From positions 248,001 to 312,000 of the forward strand of contig NZ_QURB01000003.1 in NCBI RefSeq assembly GCF_003402975.1: a stretch of DNA of 64,000 nucleotides. The letters are read 5' to 3'. How positions within the stretch are numbered: the first letter of the stretch is position 1; each line of letters opens with the position of its first letter. Below the pieces are notes generated by a model. It made no database searches. It was not told the origin of the DNA and saw nothing but the letters and a program-made list of their open reading frames with translations. Positions 26,781-35,735 of this stretch are shown piece after piece. This DNA is from Brumimicrobium aurantiacum. GTDB lineage: Bacteria > Bacteroidota > Bacteroidia > Flavobacteriales_D > Crocinitomicaceae. Position numbers and translations under genes: made by a program.

Positions 26781-28002
26781 CTAAATTGATTTTTAATACA
26801 GTTTTAACTCCATACTGACTAGAACGTTCTACTTCGGCGCCAATTTGTCTGCTTAACATTTTAATCATGTTGTGCCCTAATCCAGGACTTGTATTCTCAT
26901 CAAAACCTGCTCCATTGTCTTGAAAAGAAATGATGAGTTCATCCTTATTTAAGCTCATTTTTAATTCAAAAATTCCATTTTGATCTTGAGGAACACCATA
27001 TTTTACTGAGTTGGTAATGACTTCATTCATAATTAATCCAATCGGTATAGCCTTTTCAAGCTTTAGGTGAAATGGAACCAATTCTGTCTTGAGTTGGATT
27101 TTGTTTTGGGAATCAGGATAAAGTGAAATTGTGTTTTTTGCTAATTCTTCAAGATATTCCGACATTTCAAGCTGGTCGACTTGTTCATCGTTTTTATACA
27201 GTTTTTTATGAATTGAAGCCATAGAGTTGATTCTTGAAATGCTCACTTTTAATGCTTTGGAGTCAGCACTTTCTTTAACCATGTTCATTTGCAATTCCAA
27301 TAAACTAATAATCAATTGAAGATTGTTTTTCACACGATGGTGAGTTTCTGCAATTAGCATTTCTTTTTGTTCAACTGTTTTATCTACTTTCTTCTTTTGT
27401 TGCGTTATCGTATTTACCGCTATTTCGAGATCAGATTTATATTGAACCGCATAAGATTTTAAATAAACGGTATAAAATAAAGTTAAAGCAATAACAATAA
27501 TTGAAGCAAGTCTAACAGTTTCTATTCTGTCTTCAGTGAAAATTACCGAAGGAGTGTAGAAATTATATTGATTGTTGGCTAAGCCAATGCAGGCGATACA
27601 AAAAGCGATGGCAGTAAATAATAAAACCCTTTTTTTAGATTCGATGATCAGTGTTAAAAAGCTAAACAAAGACAATATAAAAAGCATTAATGAATAATTA
27701 TCGAGCTTGAAGACGAATACAACAGATATCAATCCCAGGAAAACTGATGTAACCAATAGCCAAATGGTGATGTTAAATTTCCCTTTGGAATTGAAGTAAA
27801 GCATCGCTACATTTAATAAAAGAGAGATGGTCGTTTGACCGAATTGCTCAGTACTAGCTTCTTCAAAAATGGAAACATAAATAAACCCTAATAATTTAAT
27901 TAGAAAAGCGGCAATCACAATGATGTTGAGTAAGCGCCTTTGACGCCTGTCATATTGTGACAAGCCATGTGAAACTCCAAGATTGAATAGTGTTTTTATC
28001 AT
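26770..28002 (-). CDS. Membrane sensor histidine kinase (HisKA_2 type)
   Basis: 410 residues. About six membrane segments occupy residues 25-190 (a 5-6TM sensor module without an obvious ligand domain), then a coiled coil (AVNTITQQKKKVDKTVEQKEML). The H-box is ETHHRVKNNLQLIISLLELQ at about 216-235, the HisKA_2/HWE-type form. The ATPase domain follows with N-box LIMNEVITNSVKYG and G-box DNGAGFDE and GLGHNMIKML. It should autophosphorylate and pass phosphate to the LytTR regulator encoded immediately downstream with an 11-base overlap. The signal sensed is unknown. Confidence 0.92.
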   Translation of the reverse strand: MIKTLFNLGVSHGLSQYDRRQRRLLNIIVIAAFLIKLLGFIYVSIFEEASTEQFGQTTISLLLNVAMLYFNSKGKFNITIWLLVTSVFLGLISVVFVFKLDNYSLMLFILSLFSFLTLIIESKKRVLLFTAIAFCIACIGLANNQYNFYTPSVIFTEDRIETVRLASIIVIALTLFYTVYLKSYAVQYKSDLEIAVNTITQQKKKVDKTVEQKEMLIAETHHRVKNNLQLIISLLELQMNMVKESADSKALKVSISRINSMASIHKKLYKNDEQVDQLEMSEYLEELAKNTISLYPDSQNKIQLKTELVPFHLKLEKAIPIGLIMNEVITNSVKYGVPQDQNGIFELKMSLNKDELIISFQDNGAGFDENTSPGLGHNMIKMLSRQIGAEVERSSQYGVKTVLKINLDGV

Positions 28003-28077
28003 CTAGTTTAATCAGTTCAATGCTAAAATAAATTGACTTTGGTTAAATGTTAGTAGGGCTGAAATGTGATCTTGCTT

Positions 28078-28677
28078 TTATTTCCAATCAAAAATATAAA
28101 CGGGTAAACGGTCTGGAATTTTTACATTGATTTCCTCATCATTGTATTTCCTCACCAAGCGATTATCCTCCCATTGGAAAATGTATTTTTCTTTTCCCTT
28201 TGTATGGATGAGTTCTTCAAAACCGTAAAATAAAAATTGATTGTCTCCAACGGCAACAGTCGCGGAACCACGAACCATTAATTTTACACCGTTGGTGAAT
28301 TTTAATTTGATTTCATCTGTTAATTTATTGTAATTCCCCTCAATTAAAGTGATTTTGGTTTCCACTTCTCCAGCAGAAGCCATAAAAATCTTTCCAACTG
28401 GCTTGTCCAATTTTGAAATAAAATCGGCAGGGAGTACATAAATCAAGGCACGTTCGATGTAAGGATAGGATTCCAAATCAACTTTGATTGCGTTTTCGTC
28501 TTTTCCCATAACAATTCTATTGTATACAATAAAAGCGCACATAACACCAGTCATTGAAATCAATAAGTTGATAATTGCAACGGGTGTACTCGGAAAATGT
28601 GAATATAGGTACCAAGCAATTCCGATAAAAGGAAGGATAGTAAGTAGAGAAATTATTAATGCGGTGAACTTTTTCAT
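28078..28677 (-). CDS. Membrane protein of unknown function
   Basis: 199 residues. Two membrane segments lie at the N-terminus (about 5-26 and 33-53), followed by a ~145-residue soluble domain rich in beta strands (VETKITLIEGNYNKL, KLMVRGSATVAVGDNQFLFYG) ending in LPVYIFDWK. No family is recognised. It is divergent from mutS2, with only ~30 bases between start codons, so the two promoters overlap. Start: the first ATG, immediately before the first membrane helix. Confidence 0.7.
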   Translation of the reverse strand: MKKFTALIISLLTILPFIGIAWYLYSHFPSTPVAIINLLISMTGVMCAFIVYNRIVMGKDENAIKVDLESYPYIERALIYVLPADFISKLDKPVGKIFMASAGEVETKITLIEGNYNKLTDEIKLKFTNGVKLMVRGSATVAVGDNQFLFYGFEELIHTKGKEKYIFQWEDNRLVRKYNDEEINVKIPDRLPVYIFDWK

Positions 28678-28698
28678 TTAACAAATGTAATGATTTCT

Positions 28699-28706
28699 TA
28701 GCTTTG
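28699..28706 (+). promoter_or_regulatory. Promoter -7 element of mutS2, near-leaderless
   Basis: TAGCTTTG matches TAnnTTTG exactly and ends two bases before the first ATG (28708). Transcription should therefore begin at or just inside the annotated start, so either the mRNA is leaderless or translation uses the ATG two codons later (28714). Confidence 0.6.
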
Positions 28707-28707
28707 T

Positions 28708-30831
28708 ATGCAAATGTTAAAATGCGACTCACAAACATATAAGGATTTAGAGCTTGAAAAGCTGCAAGATATTTTAAGAGATTATTGTATAGGTCCTTCT
28801 GCGCTTAAGATTGTAGATCAATTAAAGCCTGTCAGAAATAACGAGGAATTAATAAAATTTCTCAATCAAACCAGTGAATTGGTTGAAATTAGAAGAGAAG
28901 GGGAGGCTTTTCCAAGATTAGAGTTTGAAGAACTCAATAGTGAAATTAAAATGCTTCCTGTTCAAAACGCGAGTTTACCTCAAGAGAGTTTTGCACGAAT
29001 TCGACTGGCTTCGACGATGGTAAATGCTTTACTTTACTTTTTCAATAAACGTGAAGCGGACTTTCCTCAGCTTTATGAATTACTCGAAAATGTTGAGTTT
29101 ACTAAAGAAATTATTGAGAAAATCGATACTATTTTTGATAAACATGGTAAAGTTAAAGATGATGCTTCTCCTGGATTATTAGCAATTCGTCAGCAAATGC
29201 AAAGCTTGAAAAGGCATATACATTCGGCGTTTGATCGCAGCATGAGAAAACTGCTAAAAAAAGGTTATCTCAGCGATACCAAAGAAGGTTTTATGAATGA
29301 TCGCCGTGTTTTGGCTGTATTGTCTTCATACAAAAGAGAGGTGAGTGGACAAGTGGTTGGAAGTTCTAAATCTGGAAATGTAACTTTTATTGAACCTGGT
29401 GAAACGGTTCCTTTAAACAAAGAATACGAGCAACTTCTCGATGATGAACGAAAAGAAATATTCATTATCCTTCAAGGCTTAACACGTGAAATGTTGGCTT
29501 ATTTACCACTGATTAAAAATTATCAGCAGGTGCTAACAAAATTGGATTTTATCAATGCAAAAAGTCGTTTGGCTTTGCTTTTAGATGCGAATAAACCCTC
29601 AATAAATGACGATATGGTGATGGAAATGATAGATTGTTATCATCCATTATTAAAGTTGAACAACGAAGCACTAGGCAAAATGACGGTTCCACAGCGAATT
29701 TCAATGGATAAAGAATCTCGTATGTTGGTGATTTCTGGACCCAATGCAGGAGGGAAGAGTATTACTTTAAAAACAGTTGGGTTGCTTCAGTTGATGTTGC
29801 AATGTGGATTGTTGGTGCCTTTACATCCGAATAGTAAAATGTGTTTGTTCGATTCATTATTGACAGATATTGGAGATAATCAATCCATAGTTGATGAGTT
29901 AAGTACCTATTCCTATCGTTTAAAAAGAATGAAACACTTTTTGAATGTGGCCAATGAAAATTCCTTGCTTTTATTGGATGAATTTGGTACAGGTTCCGAT
30001 CCCGACTTAGGAGGTGCTTTGGCTGAAGTATTTTTTGAAACACTTTATGACAAAAAATCTTTTGGTGTAATCACAACGCATTACAGTAATATTAAACTGA
30101 AAGCAGATAAATTACCTCAAGCAGTGAATGGCTGTATGTTATTTGATACCGAAACTTTAAATCCATTGTTTCGTTTTTCTACAGGTCAACCCGGAAGTTC
30201 CTTTACTTTCGAAGTCGCCCAAATCAACGGGATACCAAAAGGATTAATCAATAAAGCAAAATCCAAATTAGACCGTAAAAAGGTAAAGATGGATGAATTG
30301 TTACACGAATTACAAAAAGAGAAATCTTATTTGAATCGTTTAACCAAAGAACATATTTTAGCACAAGAAACCGCTGAAAAACATAGACTATATTACGAGG
30401 AAACTAAGGAGAAATACGAGCGCAAACTAAATAGTTTAAAAAATAAGGCTGAAGAAACAAGTAAGTTAGTCAGCTTAGGAAATAAGCTTCAATCTTACAT
30501 CGATGAATATAAAGTGGGTGTAAAAAAGAAGAATGTGAATGCTCCTTTAATGCAAGATGTGAAGAAATACATCGCGAAGGAAAAATCAAAGATTGAAGAA
30601 GCAAAACAAGAAATTCGCTTAAAGAAACAAGCCAAAAAGAAGAAGAATAAGCCGAATAAAACAGTAAATGAATACCGTCAAGACAAAATAAAAGTGGGGA
30701 GTAAGGTGAAATTGATTGCTACAAAACAAACAGGTGAAGTCGAAGAAATTAAAGGCGATGATGTAACTGTTTTACTTGGATTCGCTCGAATGAAAGTAAA
30801 ATTAAGACAATTGATTTATATTTCAAACTGA
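28708..30831 (+). CDS. mutS2: MutS2-family DNA-binding ATPase lacking a C-terminal Smr domain
   Basis: 707 residues. MutS2 proteins act on branched DNA and collided ribosomes, not classical mismatch repair. The core is typical: helical clamp region to ~300, Walker A ISGPNAGGKSIT at about 345-356, Walker B LLLLDEFGTGSDP at about 422-434, and the ATPase trans motif THYSNIK. A long basic coiled coil follows (~530-645), then a KOW-like end (KVGSKVKLIATKQTGEVEEI). The protein stops there; the ~80-residue Smr nuclease domain with an LDLRG-type motif expected after the KOW region is absent and no frameshifted copy follows in 30832-31231. The ATG at 28714 is an alternative start given the promoter position. 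Confidence 0.9.
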   Translation: MQMLKCDSQTYKDLELEKLQDILRDYCIGPSALKIVDQLKPVRNNEELIKFLNQTSELVEIRREGEAFPRLEFEELNSEIKMLPVQNASLPQESFARIRLASTMVNALLYFFNKREADFPQLYELLENVEFTKEIIEKIDTIFDKHGKVKDDASPGLLAIRQQMQSLKRHIHSAFDRSMRKLLKKGYLSDTKEGFMNDRRVLAVLSSYKREVSGQVVGSSKSGNVTFIEPGETVPLNKEYEQLLDDERKEIFIILQGLTREMLAYLPLIKNYQQVLTKLDFINAKSRLALLLDANKPSINDDMVMEMIDCYHPLLKLNNEALGKMTVPQRISMDKESRMLVISGPNAGGKSITLKTVGLLQLMLQCGLLVPLHPNSKMCLFDSLLTDIGDNQSIVDELSTYSYRLKRMKHFLNVANENSLLLLDEFGTGSDPDLGGALAEVFFETLYDKKSFGVITTHYSNIKLKADKLPQAVNGCMLFDTETLNPLFRFSTGQPGSSFTFEVAQINGIPKGLINKAKSKLDRKKVKMDELLHELQKEKSYLNRLTKEHILAQETAEKHRLYYEETKEKYERKLNSLKNKAEETSKLVSLGNKLQSYIDEYKVGVKKKNVNAPLMQDVKKYIAKEKSKIEEAKQEIRLKKQAKKKKNKPNKTVNEYRQDKIKVGSKVKLIATKQTGEVEEIKGDDVTVLLGFARMKVKLRQLIYISN

Positions 30832-31049
30832 TTGAAATTATTGATTTTTAATAAGGTTTTATTCTGTGTTTTTAAGGAACTATTTATTAAAGTAATTATA
30901 AGGAAATGCTAGTTGTTTCGGATGCGCCTTATCTTTTTTTGAAGATGGAGTGAATTAGAAGTCGTTAATAATGACGGAAGCTTCGGAGCTTGTGGAGAAG
31001 ATCACCGGTATTATCGACTTTTAAGAGTGGAGTTAATAAAAAAGATTAA

Positions 31050-31097
31050 GCGCTAGACTTTTTTGCTTTACTTTTTTTGGCATTGAAAAAAAGTAAA
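31050..31097 (+). repeat. Dispersed hairpin element, copy 2
   Basis: GCGCTAGACTTTTTTG followed by TTTACTTTTTTT (31067-31078) pairing with AAAAAAAGTAAA (31086-31097) around the loop GGCATTG. Same lead-in, stem and loop length as the copy at 12893-12939. Confidence 0.75.
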
Positions 31098-31177
31098 AAA
31101 TTAAGTTTGTTCATGACTTTTATTTTGAAACCTATTTTTAGTTCCTTAATAGAGGTATTCTTTTAATGATGTTGTAG

Positions 31178-31185
31178 TAAATTTG
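31178..31185 (+). promoter_or_regulatory. Promoter -7 element of cmk
   Basis: TAAATTTG matches TAnnTTTG and lies 46 bases upstream of the cmk ATG, leaving a short A/T-rich leader. Confidence 0.5.
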
Positions 31186-31231
31186 CAACTTACAAAGTTC
31201 CAAACACGCATTATTTTTTATATTTATCACC

Positions 31232-31915
31232 ATGAAAAAAGAAATCACAATCGCCATTGATGGATGGTCATCTTGCGGAAAAAGCACATTAGCAAAAGCC
31301 TTGGCAAAATCTTTAAACTTCGTTTATGTTGACTCTGGAGCAATGTATCGAGGAGTGGCTTTGTATGCTTTAAGAAAAGATTTAGTTTCGCCATCTCATG
31401 CAAACGAAGAAGAAATCATCAAGGGCTTGTCTGATATCACATTGACTTTTTCAAACAATGATAAAGGTTCAGCAGATTTATATTTGAATGGTGAAAATGT
31501 TGAACAAGAAATCCGAACAATTACCGTTTCCAATGTTGTAAGTGCTGTTGCGAAAATCAAAGAAGTTCGTAGCTTTTTAGTCGCTCAACAACGAAAAATG
31601 GGCGAAGATGGAGGAGTAGTAATGGATGGCCGAGACATTGGTTCTGTTGTTTTTCCAAATGCTGAACTTAAATTATTTGTAACTGCAGATCCAGAAATCC
31701 GTGCACAAAGAAGATATGACGAATTACAAGCCAAAGGCGATAATGTTTCATTTGATGAGGTAAGAGAAAACCTTAAAATGCGTGATGAAATGGACAAGAA
31801 CCGTGAAGAAAGTCCGTTGATTCAAACAGAAGACGCAGTGGTTTTGGATAATTCTAATTTAAGTCCAGCAGAGCAACTTCAAGAAAGCTTGAAGCTCGTT
31901 GAAGCACGAAAATAA
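31232..31915 (+). CDS. cmk: (d)CMP kinase
   Basis: 227 residues, usual length. Cytidylate kinase phosphorylates CMP and dCMP with ATP in pyrimidine nucleotide synthesis. P-loop AIDGWSSCGKST at about 7-18, the YVDSGAMYRG nucleotide-binding motif at about 31-40, DGRDIGSVVFPNA at about 130-142 and the lid region RAQRRYDEL. The usual Gly-Pro-Ala-Gly-Ser-Gly-Lys P-loop reads GWSSCGKST here, a common variant in this phylum. It is a monocistronic gene with its own promoter. Confidence 0.95.
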   Translation: MKKEITIAIDGWSSCGKSTLAKALAKSLNFVYVDSGAMYRGVALYALRKDLVSPSHANEEEIIKGLSDITLTFSNNDKGSADLYLNGENVEQEIRTITVSNVVSAVAKIKEVRSFLVAQQRKMGEDGGVVMDGRDIGSVVFPNAELKLFVTADPEIRAQRRYDELQAKGDNVSFDEVRENLKMRDEMDKNREESPLIQTEDAVVLDNSNLSPAEQLQESLKLVEARK

Positions 31916-32093
31916 TAAGTATATTTACTGAGAAGCCTTTTTTTACGAAATCTCAATTGAAATCATTCTCGTTTTATTAACGTACAATTGTTATCAATTC
32001 CATTTACAAATTGTAACCAATGCATTAATTTTTAGTTATTATTGTGAGTGTTTGAAATACCTTTTGTGTTTTCATTTAAACCATAAAATAACT

Positions 32094-33047
32094 ATGCTGA
32101 AAAATATATTATTCGCCATTTCATGTTCCTTCGTTAGTTTAGCTTTCTCCCACAAAAGTGACAGTTTAGTTAATGAGGAAAAAGAATCGACTTCAACTGT
32201 GAATTTTGTAGAATCAAGGTTTTTAAATGATTCAGTAGATTTACATTACGTGAATAATATTCAGCTTTTTGAAGAAGAATGGGATCGCTTAGCGCATCCT
32301 GTATTTTGGAAAACTTTGATGACCCTTCCAGAGGACTCTTGTGTTATTAATATTGGAGCAACAAGAGAGATTGTAGAGTACATGACACTTGAAGAATGGG
32401 ACGAGCGAACAGATGATGAAAAAGATGTTTACCGTGATTCCATTCGTGCTTCAAGAAACTTGACCAGTGAGGATAAAGTTTATATGACCACTGGAAAAAG
32501 AGAGTTTTACACTTTTGATAAGGTACTTCCAACAATTTCAAAAGGGGTAGCAGTTTTTAAGCAACAAAATGTAGATCCTTGGTATGCACAAGCTATTTTA
32601 ATGATTGAAAGTCCAGGAAGATTAGCGAAATCAAATGTTGGTGCTTATGGTTCATTCCAATTGATGGCCTCTGTGGCACGATCTCAAGGCTTAAAAGTAA
32701 ACCGTTATGTTGATGAGCGAAAAGACTTTGTGAAATCTGCAATCGGAGCAAGTAGGCTCATTTCAAATGTATGTATTCCAGAGGCCAAAATTATTTTAGA
32801 TAAAAAAGGGATTACTTATAACGAAAATGATTTATGGTTTAGACTTTTTGTGTTACACGTTTATCATGCCGGAGCATATAATGTGGCTGGAGTAGTCAAT
32901 AAAATCAATCCGGATAAAGGAGGAATGGAGTTAATTCAAAGAATGTGGATCACGGAAAATGGTCGTTTTAGAAATGCATCACAAAATTATTCTCAATTGG
33001 CTCTGGCAGCAATGTTGATTTTTGAAGAAATGCTTTGGGACTGCTAA
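32094..33047 (+). CDS. Exported SLT-type lytic transglycosylase-like protein
   Basis: 317 residues from the ATG at 32094, which starts a signal peptide (MLKNILFAISCSFVSLAFS); the longer frame begins with TTG and is rejected. The C-terminal ~170 residues carry the SLT fold: putative catalytic Glu in AILMIESPG at about 186, then NVGAYGSFQLMASVA (the GxxQ(L/V)M motif) and HVYHAGAYNVAGVVN (the AYNxG-like motif). Lytic transglycosylases cleave the glycan strands of peptidoglycan in the periplasm. The ~110-residue N-terminal part is unassigned. Confidence 0.82.
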   Translation: MLKNILFAISCSFVSLAFSHKSDSLVNEEKESTSTVNFVESRFLNDSVDLHYVNNIQLFEEEWDRLAHPVFWKTLMTLPEDSCVINIGATREIVEYMTLEEWDERTDDEKDVYRDSIRASRNLTSEDKVYMTTGKREFYTFDKVLPTISKGVAVFKQQNVDPWYAQAILMIESPGRLAKSNVGAYGSFQLMASVARSQGLKVNRYVDERKDFVKSAIGASRLISNVCIPEAKIILDKKGITYNENDLWFRLFVLHVYHAGAYNVAGVVNKINPDKGGMELIQRMWITENGRFRNASQNYSQLALAAMLIFEEMLWDC

Positions 33048-33078
33048 AAATTAATGACAGCAGTCATAAATTATAGGG

Positions 33079-33132
33079 AGAGAAAGCTTCGCTAAGGAAA
33101 GGTTTTAGGAAGAGATTAACTTAGCTTTCTCT
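33079..33132. terminator. Inverted repeat between convergent genes, possible terminator
   Basis: AGAGAAAGCT (33079-33088) pairs exactly with AGCTTTCTCT (33123-33132), followed on the plus strand by TTAAA. The loop is long (34 bases), so termination is only probable. It sits between the SLT gene and the convergent EI24 gene. Confidence 0.45.
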
Positions 33133-33170
33133 TTAAAATATTAAAAGACCTTTCATGACTTAATCCTGAA

Positions 33171-33887
33171 TTATTTTTCTGATTTCAATTTCAAATAATT
33201 TATTGTTCCTACGCTCGTTAATAAAACAGGAGCAATAACAACTCCAATGAAAGGAATAAACAATAAAGCCGTAAAAATTAATCCTGTGAGAATCATATGA
33301 AGTGGATGATGAAAGGCATAATTCCAACTGTCTTTCACTTTTACATTGTGTCTTTCAAGTGAATAGTCATAACTGTTAAATCCAGTAAAGAAAGCCACTA
33401 AAATCAATGAAACCAGTGGGGAAAGGAAATTTAAGCCTAAACTCCAAGCCAGTAAATACCAAGCCAGCATGATGATTAAATAAAGAAATCCACCGAAAAT
33501 AACCACTCCTAATGTTCTGATTAAATCATTGAAGAATTTACTCCAATTCGATTTGAAATGAATACCCGTTTCATGGGTTTCTACAGCCTGACTTAACGCA
33601 GTATGAAATGGAGAGAGCAAGGTGATGATTGTAAATTGATAAAAATAAATGGAAAGACTATTCATCCAATTAAAAACAGAATCTACAGCGGTGCCTAAAT
33701 AGCTTCCAATCCAAGGCGTATAACTAATCACACCTAATGCACTTCCAATGGATTCGAAAATAAACATGAACAAATAGAATAAGCACATGATGACGATTCC
33801 AGGAATAAAGTAGATTAAAAACTTCCTTTTAATAAGTAGGTTTGTGGCACGTTTAAATGCGTAGATATGGTTTTTAATTGCTTTCAT
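33171..33887 (-). CDS. EI24/CysZ-like membrane protein
   Basis: 238 residues. Pattern of the EI24 domain family: N-terminal cytoplasmic AFKRATNLLIKRKFLIYFIPG, then paired membrane helices at about 23-45, 78-98, 125-165 and 190-225, and the conserved Tyr/Phe-rich GFNSYDYSLERHNV near 163-176. Members include the E. coli sulfate permease CysZ, but many Bacteroidota homologues are uncharacterised, and nothing nearby concerns sulfur. Preceded with a 6-base gap by a 53-residue membrane protein, probably cotranscribed. Confidence 0.8.
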   Translation of the reverse strand: MKAIKNHIYAFKRATNLLIKRKFLIYFIPGIVIMCLFYLFMFIFESIGSALGVISYTPWIGSYLGTAVDSVFNWMNSLSIYFYQFTIITLLSPFHTALSQAVETHETGIHFKSNWSKFFNDLIRTLGVVIFGGFLYLIIMLAWYLLAWSLGLNFLSPLVSLILVAFFTGFNSYDYSLERHNVKVKDSWNYAFHHPLHMILTGLIFTALLFIPFIGVVIAPVLLTSVGTINYLKLKSEK

Positions 33888-33893
33888 TCAGGA

Positions 33894-34055
33894 TTAAAAC
33901 AATCTTAAAATTAACATAATCACTCCAAAAAAAGCGATTGTACCAAGGAAGAATAATTTCCCTCCACGGTATCCTTTTCTATACCAATACCAGCTATTTA
34001 TTCCTCCAAGGATAAGTCCACCTATAAATGCGTTGATATAGAGTTCTGCTGCCAT
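33894..34055 (-). CDS. Small membrane protein of unknown function (53 aa)
   Basis: ATG at 34055-34053, stop TAA at 33896-33894. The 53-residue product begins MAAELYINAFIGGLILGG and has two membrane helices (about 5-20 and 33-51) separated by a basic turn with WYWYRKGYRGGK. It is six bases upstream of the EI24/CysZ-like gene and in the same orientation, so the two are probably an operon. The compact spacing, clean hydrophobic pattern and lack of another ORF here support it as a real gene. Confidence 0.65.
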   Translation of the reverse strand: MAAELYINAFIGGLILGGINSWYWYRKGYRGGKLFFLGTIAFFGVIMLILRLF

Positions 34056-34133
34056 TTGAATCCAATTTAAATTTCTTTATCTGTTCATAAAACTATCATG
34101 ATTTAACAATAAAGGAAATGGATTGTTTCAATT

Positions 34134-34943
34134 TTATGGATTTAATGACCAAATCAACGCCTCTTCTTTTGTTGCTCTAAATATAGTATGATGTTTTTCT
34201 TTAGGCTGATCAACATATTTCCAGTTTAAATTTTCTGGTGCTATCCTCTTCAGTTTCTCCTCTAATTGTTGTGTATATGTTGAGATATCGACAGCGTTAG
34301 AACCCGCAAACCAAAGGCGTTTTTCTTGCTCATCCAGGTTTTGAATTAATTGTTCAGCATTCCTAACCAAGTAGTGATTATTCCACCATAGTGAAGGGTC
34401 CATAGCAATATAAATGTCAAACTTCTCAGGACTTAGAAAAAAGGTTTCCATGACAAATAAGCCAGATAACGATTCGCCTATTATTCCTTTGGTGTCATTT
34501 ACACGGTATCTTTTCTCTATTTCTTGAAATAATTCTTCTGTGATAAAATGTCTAAATTCACTTGCACCATCTGTTAATGGACAATAAATGGAGTCTTTTT
34601 TATTTGAAGAAGCTCCAGTAAGATCTCTTCTTCTATTGGTATTCTCAATTCCCACTAAAATAAATGGAGGAATACTTTCTTTTGTAATTAACTCATCTAA
34701 AGTGTTGGCAATATGAGGAAAATCCTCCATCACAATTCCTCCATCAGCCATGTACATCACAGGAAAATTTTTGTTTCCTTCTCCATAAGAAGGAGGAAGC
34801 CATACATTAATGGTCCTTTCTTCATCAATTTTAGTGGCGTGGATTTGAAATTGCTCGTGCACTGGAATCGGATCGTCATATTTGACACGTGTCCCGCAAC
34901 TAAATAATAGCAATGCAATAACAAGATAAGTAATTGGTTTCAT
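34134..34943 (-). CDS. Lipoprotein esterase of the putative-esterase (esterase D/Fes) family
   Basis: 269 residues from the ATG at 34943, which begins a lipoprotein signal (MKPITYLVIALLLFSC); the frame continues to 35012 but that part overlaps the neighbouring gene's end. Alpha/beta hydrolase fold: FPVMYMADGG strand and oxyanion region, nucleophile elbow GESLSG (Ser at about 146), acid candidate near LWFAGSN and a His near the C-terminus in KEKHHTIF. The family (PF00756) includes enterochelin esterases and mycolyltransferases; substrate unknown. Confidence 0.85.
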   Translation of the reverse strand: MKPITYLVIALLLFSCGTRVKYDDPIPVHEQFQIHATKIDEERTINVWLPPSYGEGNKNFPVMYMADGGIVMEDFPHIANTLDELITKESIPPFILVGIENTNRRRDLTGASSNKKDSIYCPLTDGASEFRHFITEELFQEIEKRYRVNDTKGIIGESLSGLFVMETFFLSPEKFDIYIAMDPSLWWNNHYLVRNAEQLIQNLDEQEKRLWFAGSNAVDISTYTQQLEEKLKRIAPENLNWKYVDQPKEKHHTIFRATKEEALIWSLNP

Positions 34944-34989
34944 GGTGTTTTTTGTATTGAATTTAAACAAAAAAGAGAAAACAATCAAT

Positions 34990-35667
34990 TTATTTTTGAA
35001 CAACAAAACCATTCATTAAGTCAAGAATGACATTTTCATTGCGCTTCCAAATTTTATCGCTTGTCCAAGTTGTGAATTGAACAGATCCATTTTCATTAGA
35101 GTAATAATAAGAATCAAAAATAAATGTAATTCCAGAAAAACTTGCTCTTACCGTTGCTCTTATTATTGGTGTCCCATTAATTGTTCTATGTTCTGTTTTT
35201 AAAATTTCAACCTCAGAACCTGTGTTTTCTTCCATTGAGTTTTTGGCAATTCTAAACAAATCATCTGGGGCAATAGTCGTTTCTTCGGAAATGACAATAC
35301 TCCAGATATCATGTTCTTTCGATTGAAAACCGAATTCAGCATCATCGTTCAACGTTGCTGGAGGAACCCTCTTCCAAAGATCATTGTTATAGTTAACGTC
35401 GAAGGAAATAAAATCGTTCGAAACTTTACTCTTAGCGCTTTTTGGGGTAGTGAAAGGAGTAGATAGCGTGTCAATGTCCAAATCTAAATACATAAATGAA
35501 AGATGATTGGGAATAGGACTTACTTCATCTTTATCAAAGCTCCATGTTCCGTTTTGATAAACATAAATAGTGTCTCCATCTTCTGTGACAGCTGTAGTTT
35601 GTGCATTTGAAGTTAGGCCAATTAAACAGAAAATTGAAGTTAGGCTCAGTAGGTTTTTAATGTTCAT
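34990..35667 (-). CDS. Exported protein of unknown function
   Basis: 225 residues from the ATG at 35667, where the signal peptide starts (MNIKNLLSLTSIFCLIG..SNAQ); the longer frame starts at TTG. The region after the signal reads TEDGDTIYVYQNGTWSFD, a short motif frequent at the mature start of Bacteroidota periplasmic proteins. The remainder is a single alpha/beta domain with no recognised family. It ends just before the esterase gene and is in the same orientation. Confidence 0.75.
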   Translation of the reverse strand: MNIKNLLSLTSIFCLIGLTSNAQTTAVTEDGDTIYVYQNGTWSFDKDEVSPIPNHLSFMYLDLDIDTLSTPFTTPKSAKSKVSNDFISFDVNYNNDLWKRVPPATLNDDAEFGFQSKEHDIWSIVISEETTIAPDDLFRIAKNSMEENTGSEVEILKTEHRTINGTPIIRATVRASFSGITFIFDSYYYSNENGSVQFTTWTSDKIWKRNENVILDLMNGFVVQK

Positions 35668-35735
35668 TATTTTAAATTTCAAAAGTGTATACTGTTATAT
35701 AATTCAAAAATAGTAAAATATAAAACTTAACTCGT

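Larger units (their letters stand above)
30832..31231. other. Intergenic region between mutS2 and cmk
   Basis: 400 bases with no ORF of coding character. It contains the second copy of the dispersed hairpin element (31050-31097) and the cmk promoter (31178-31185). No remnant of an Smr domain is seen. Confidence 0.6.
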
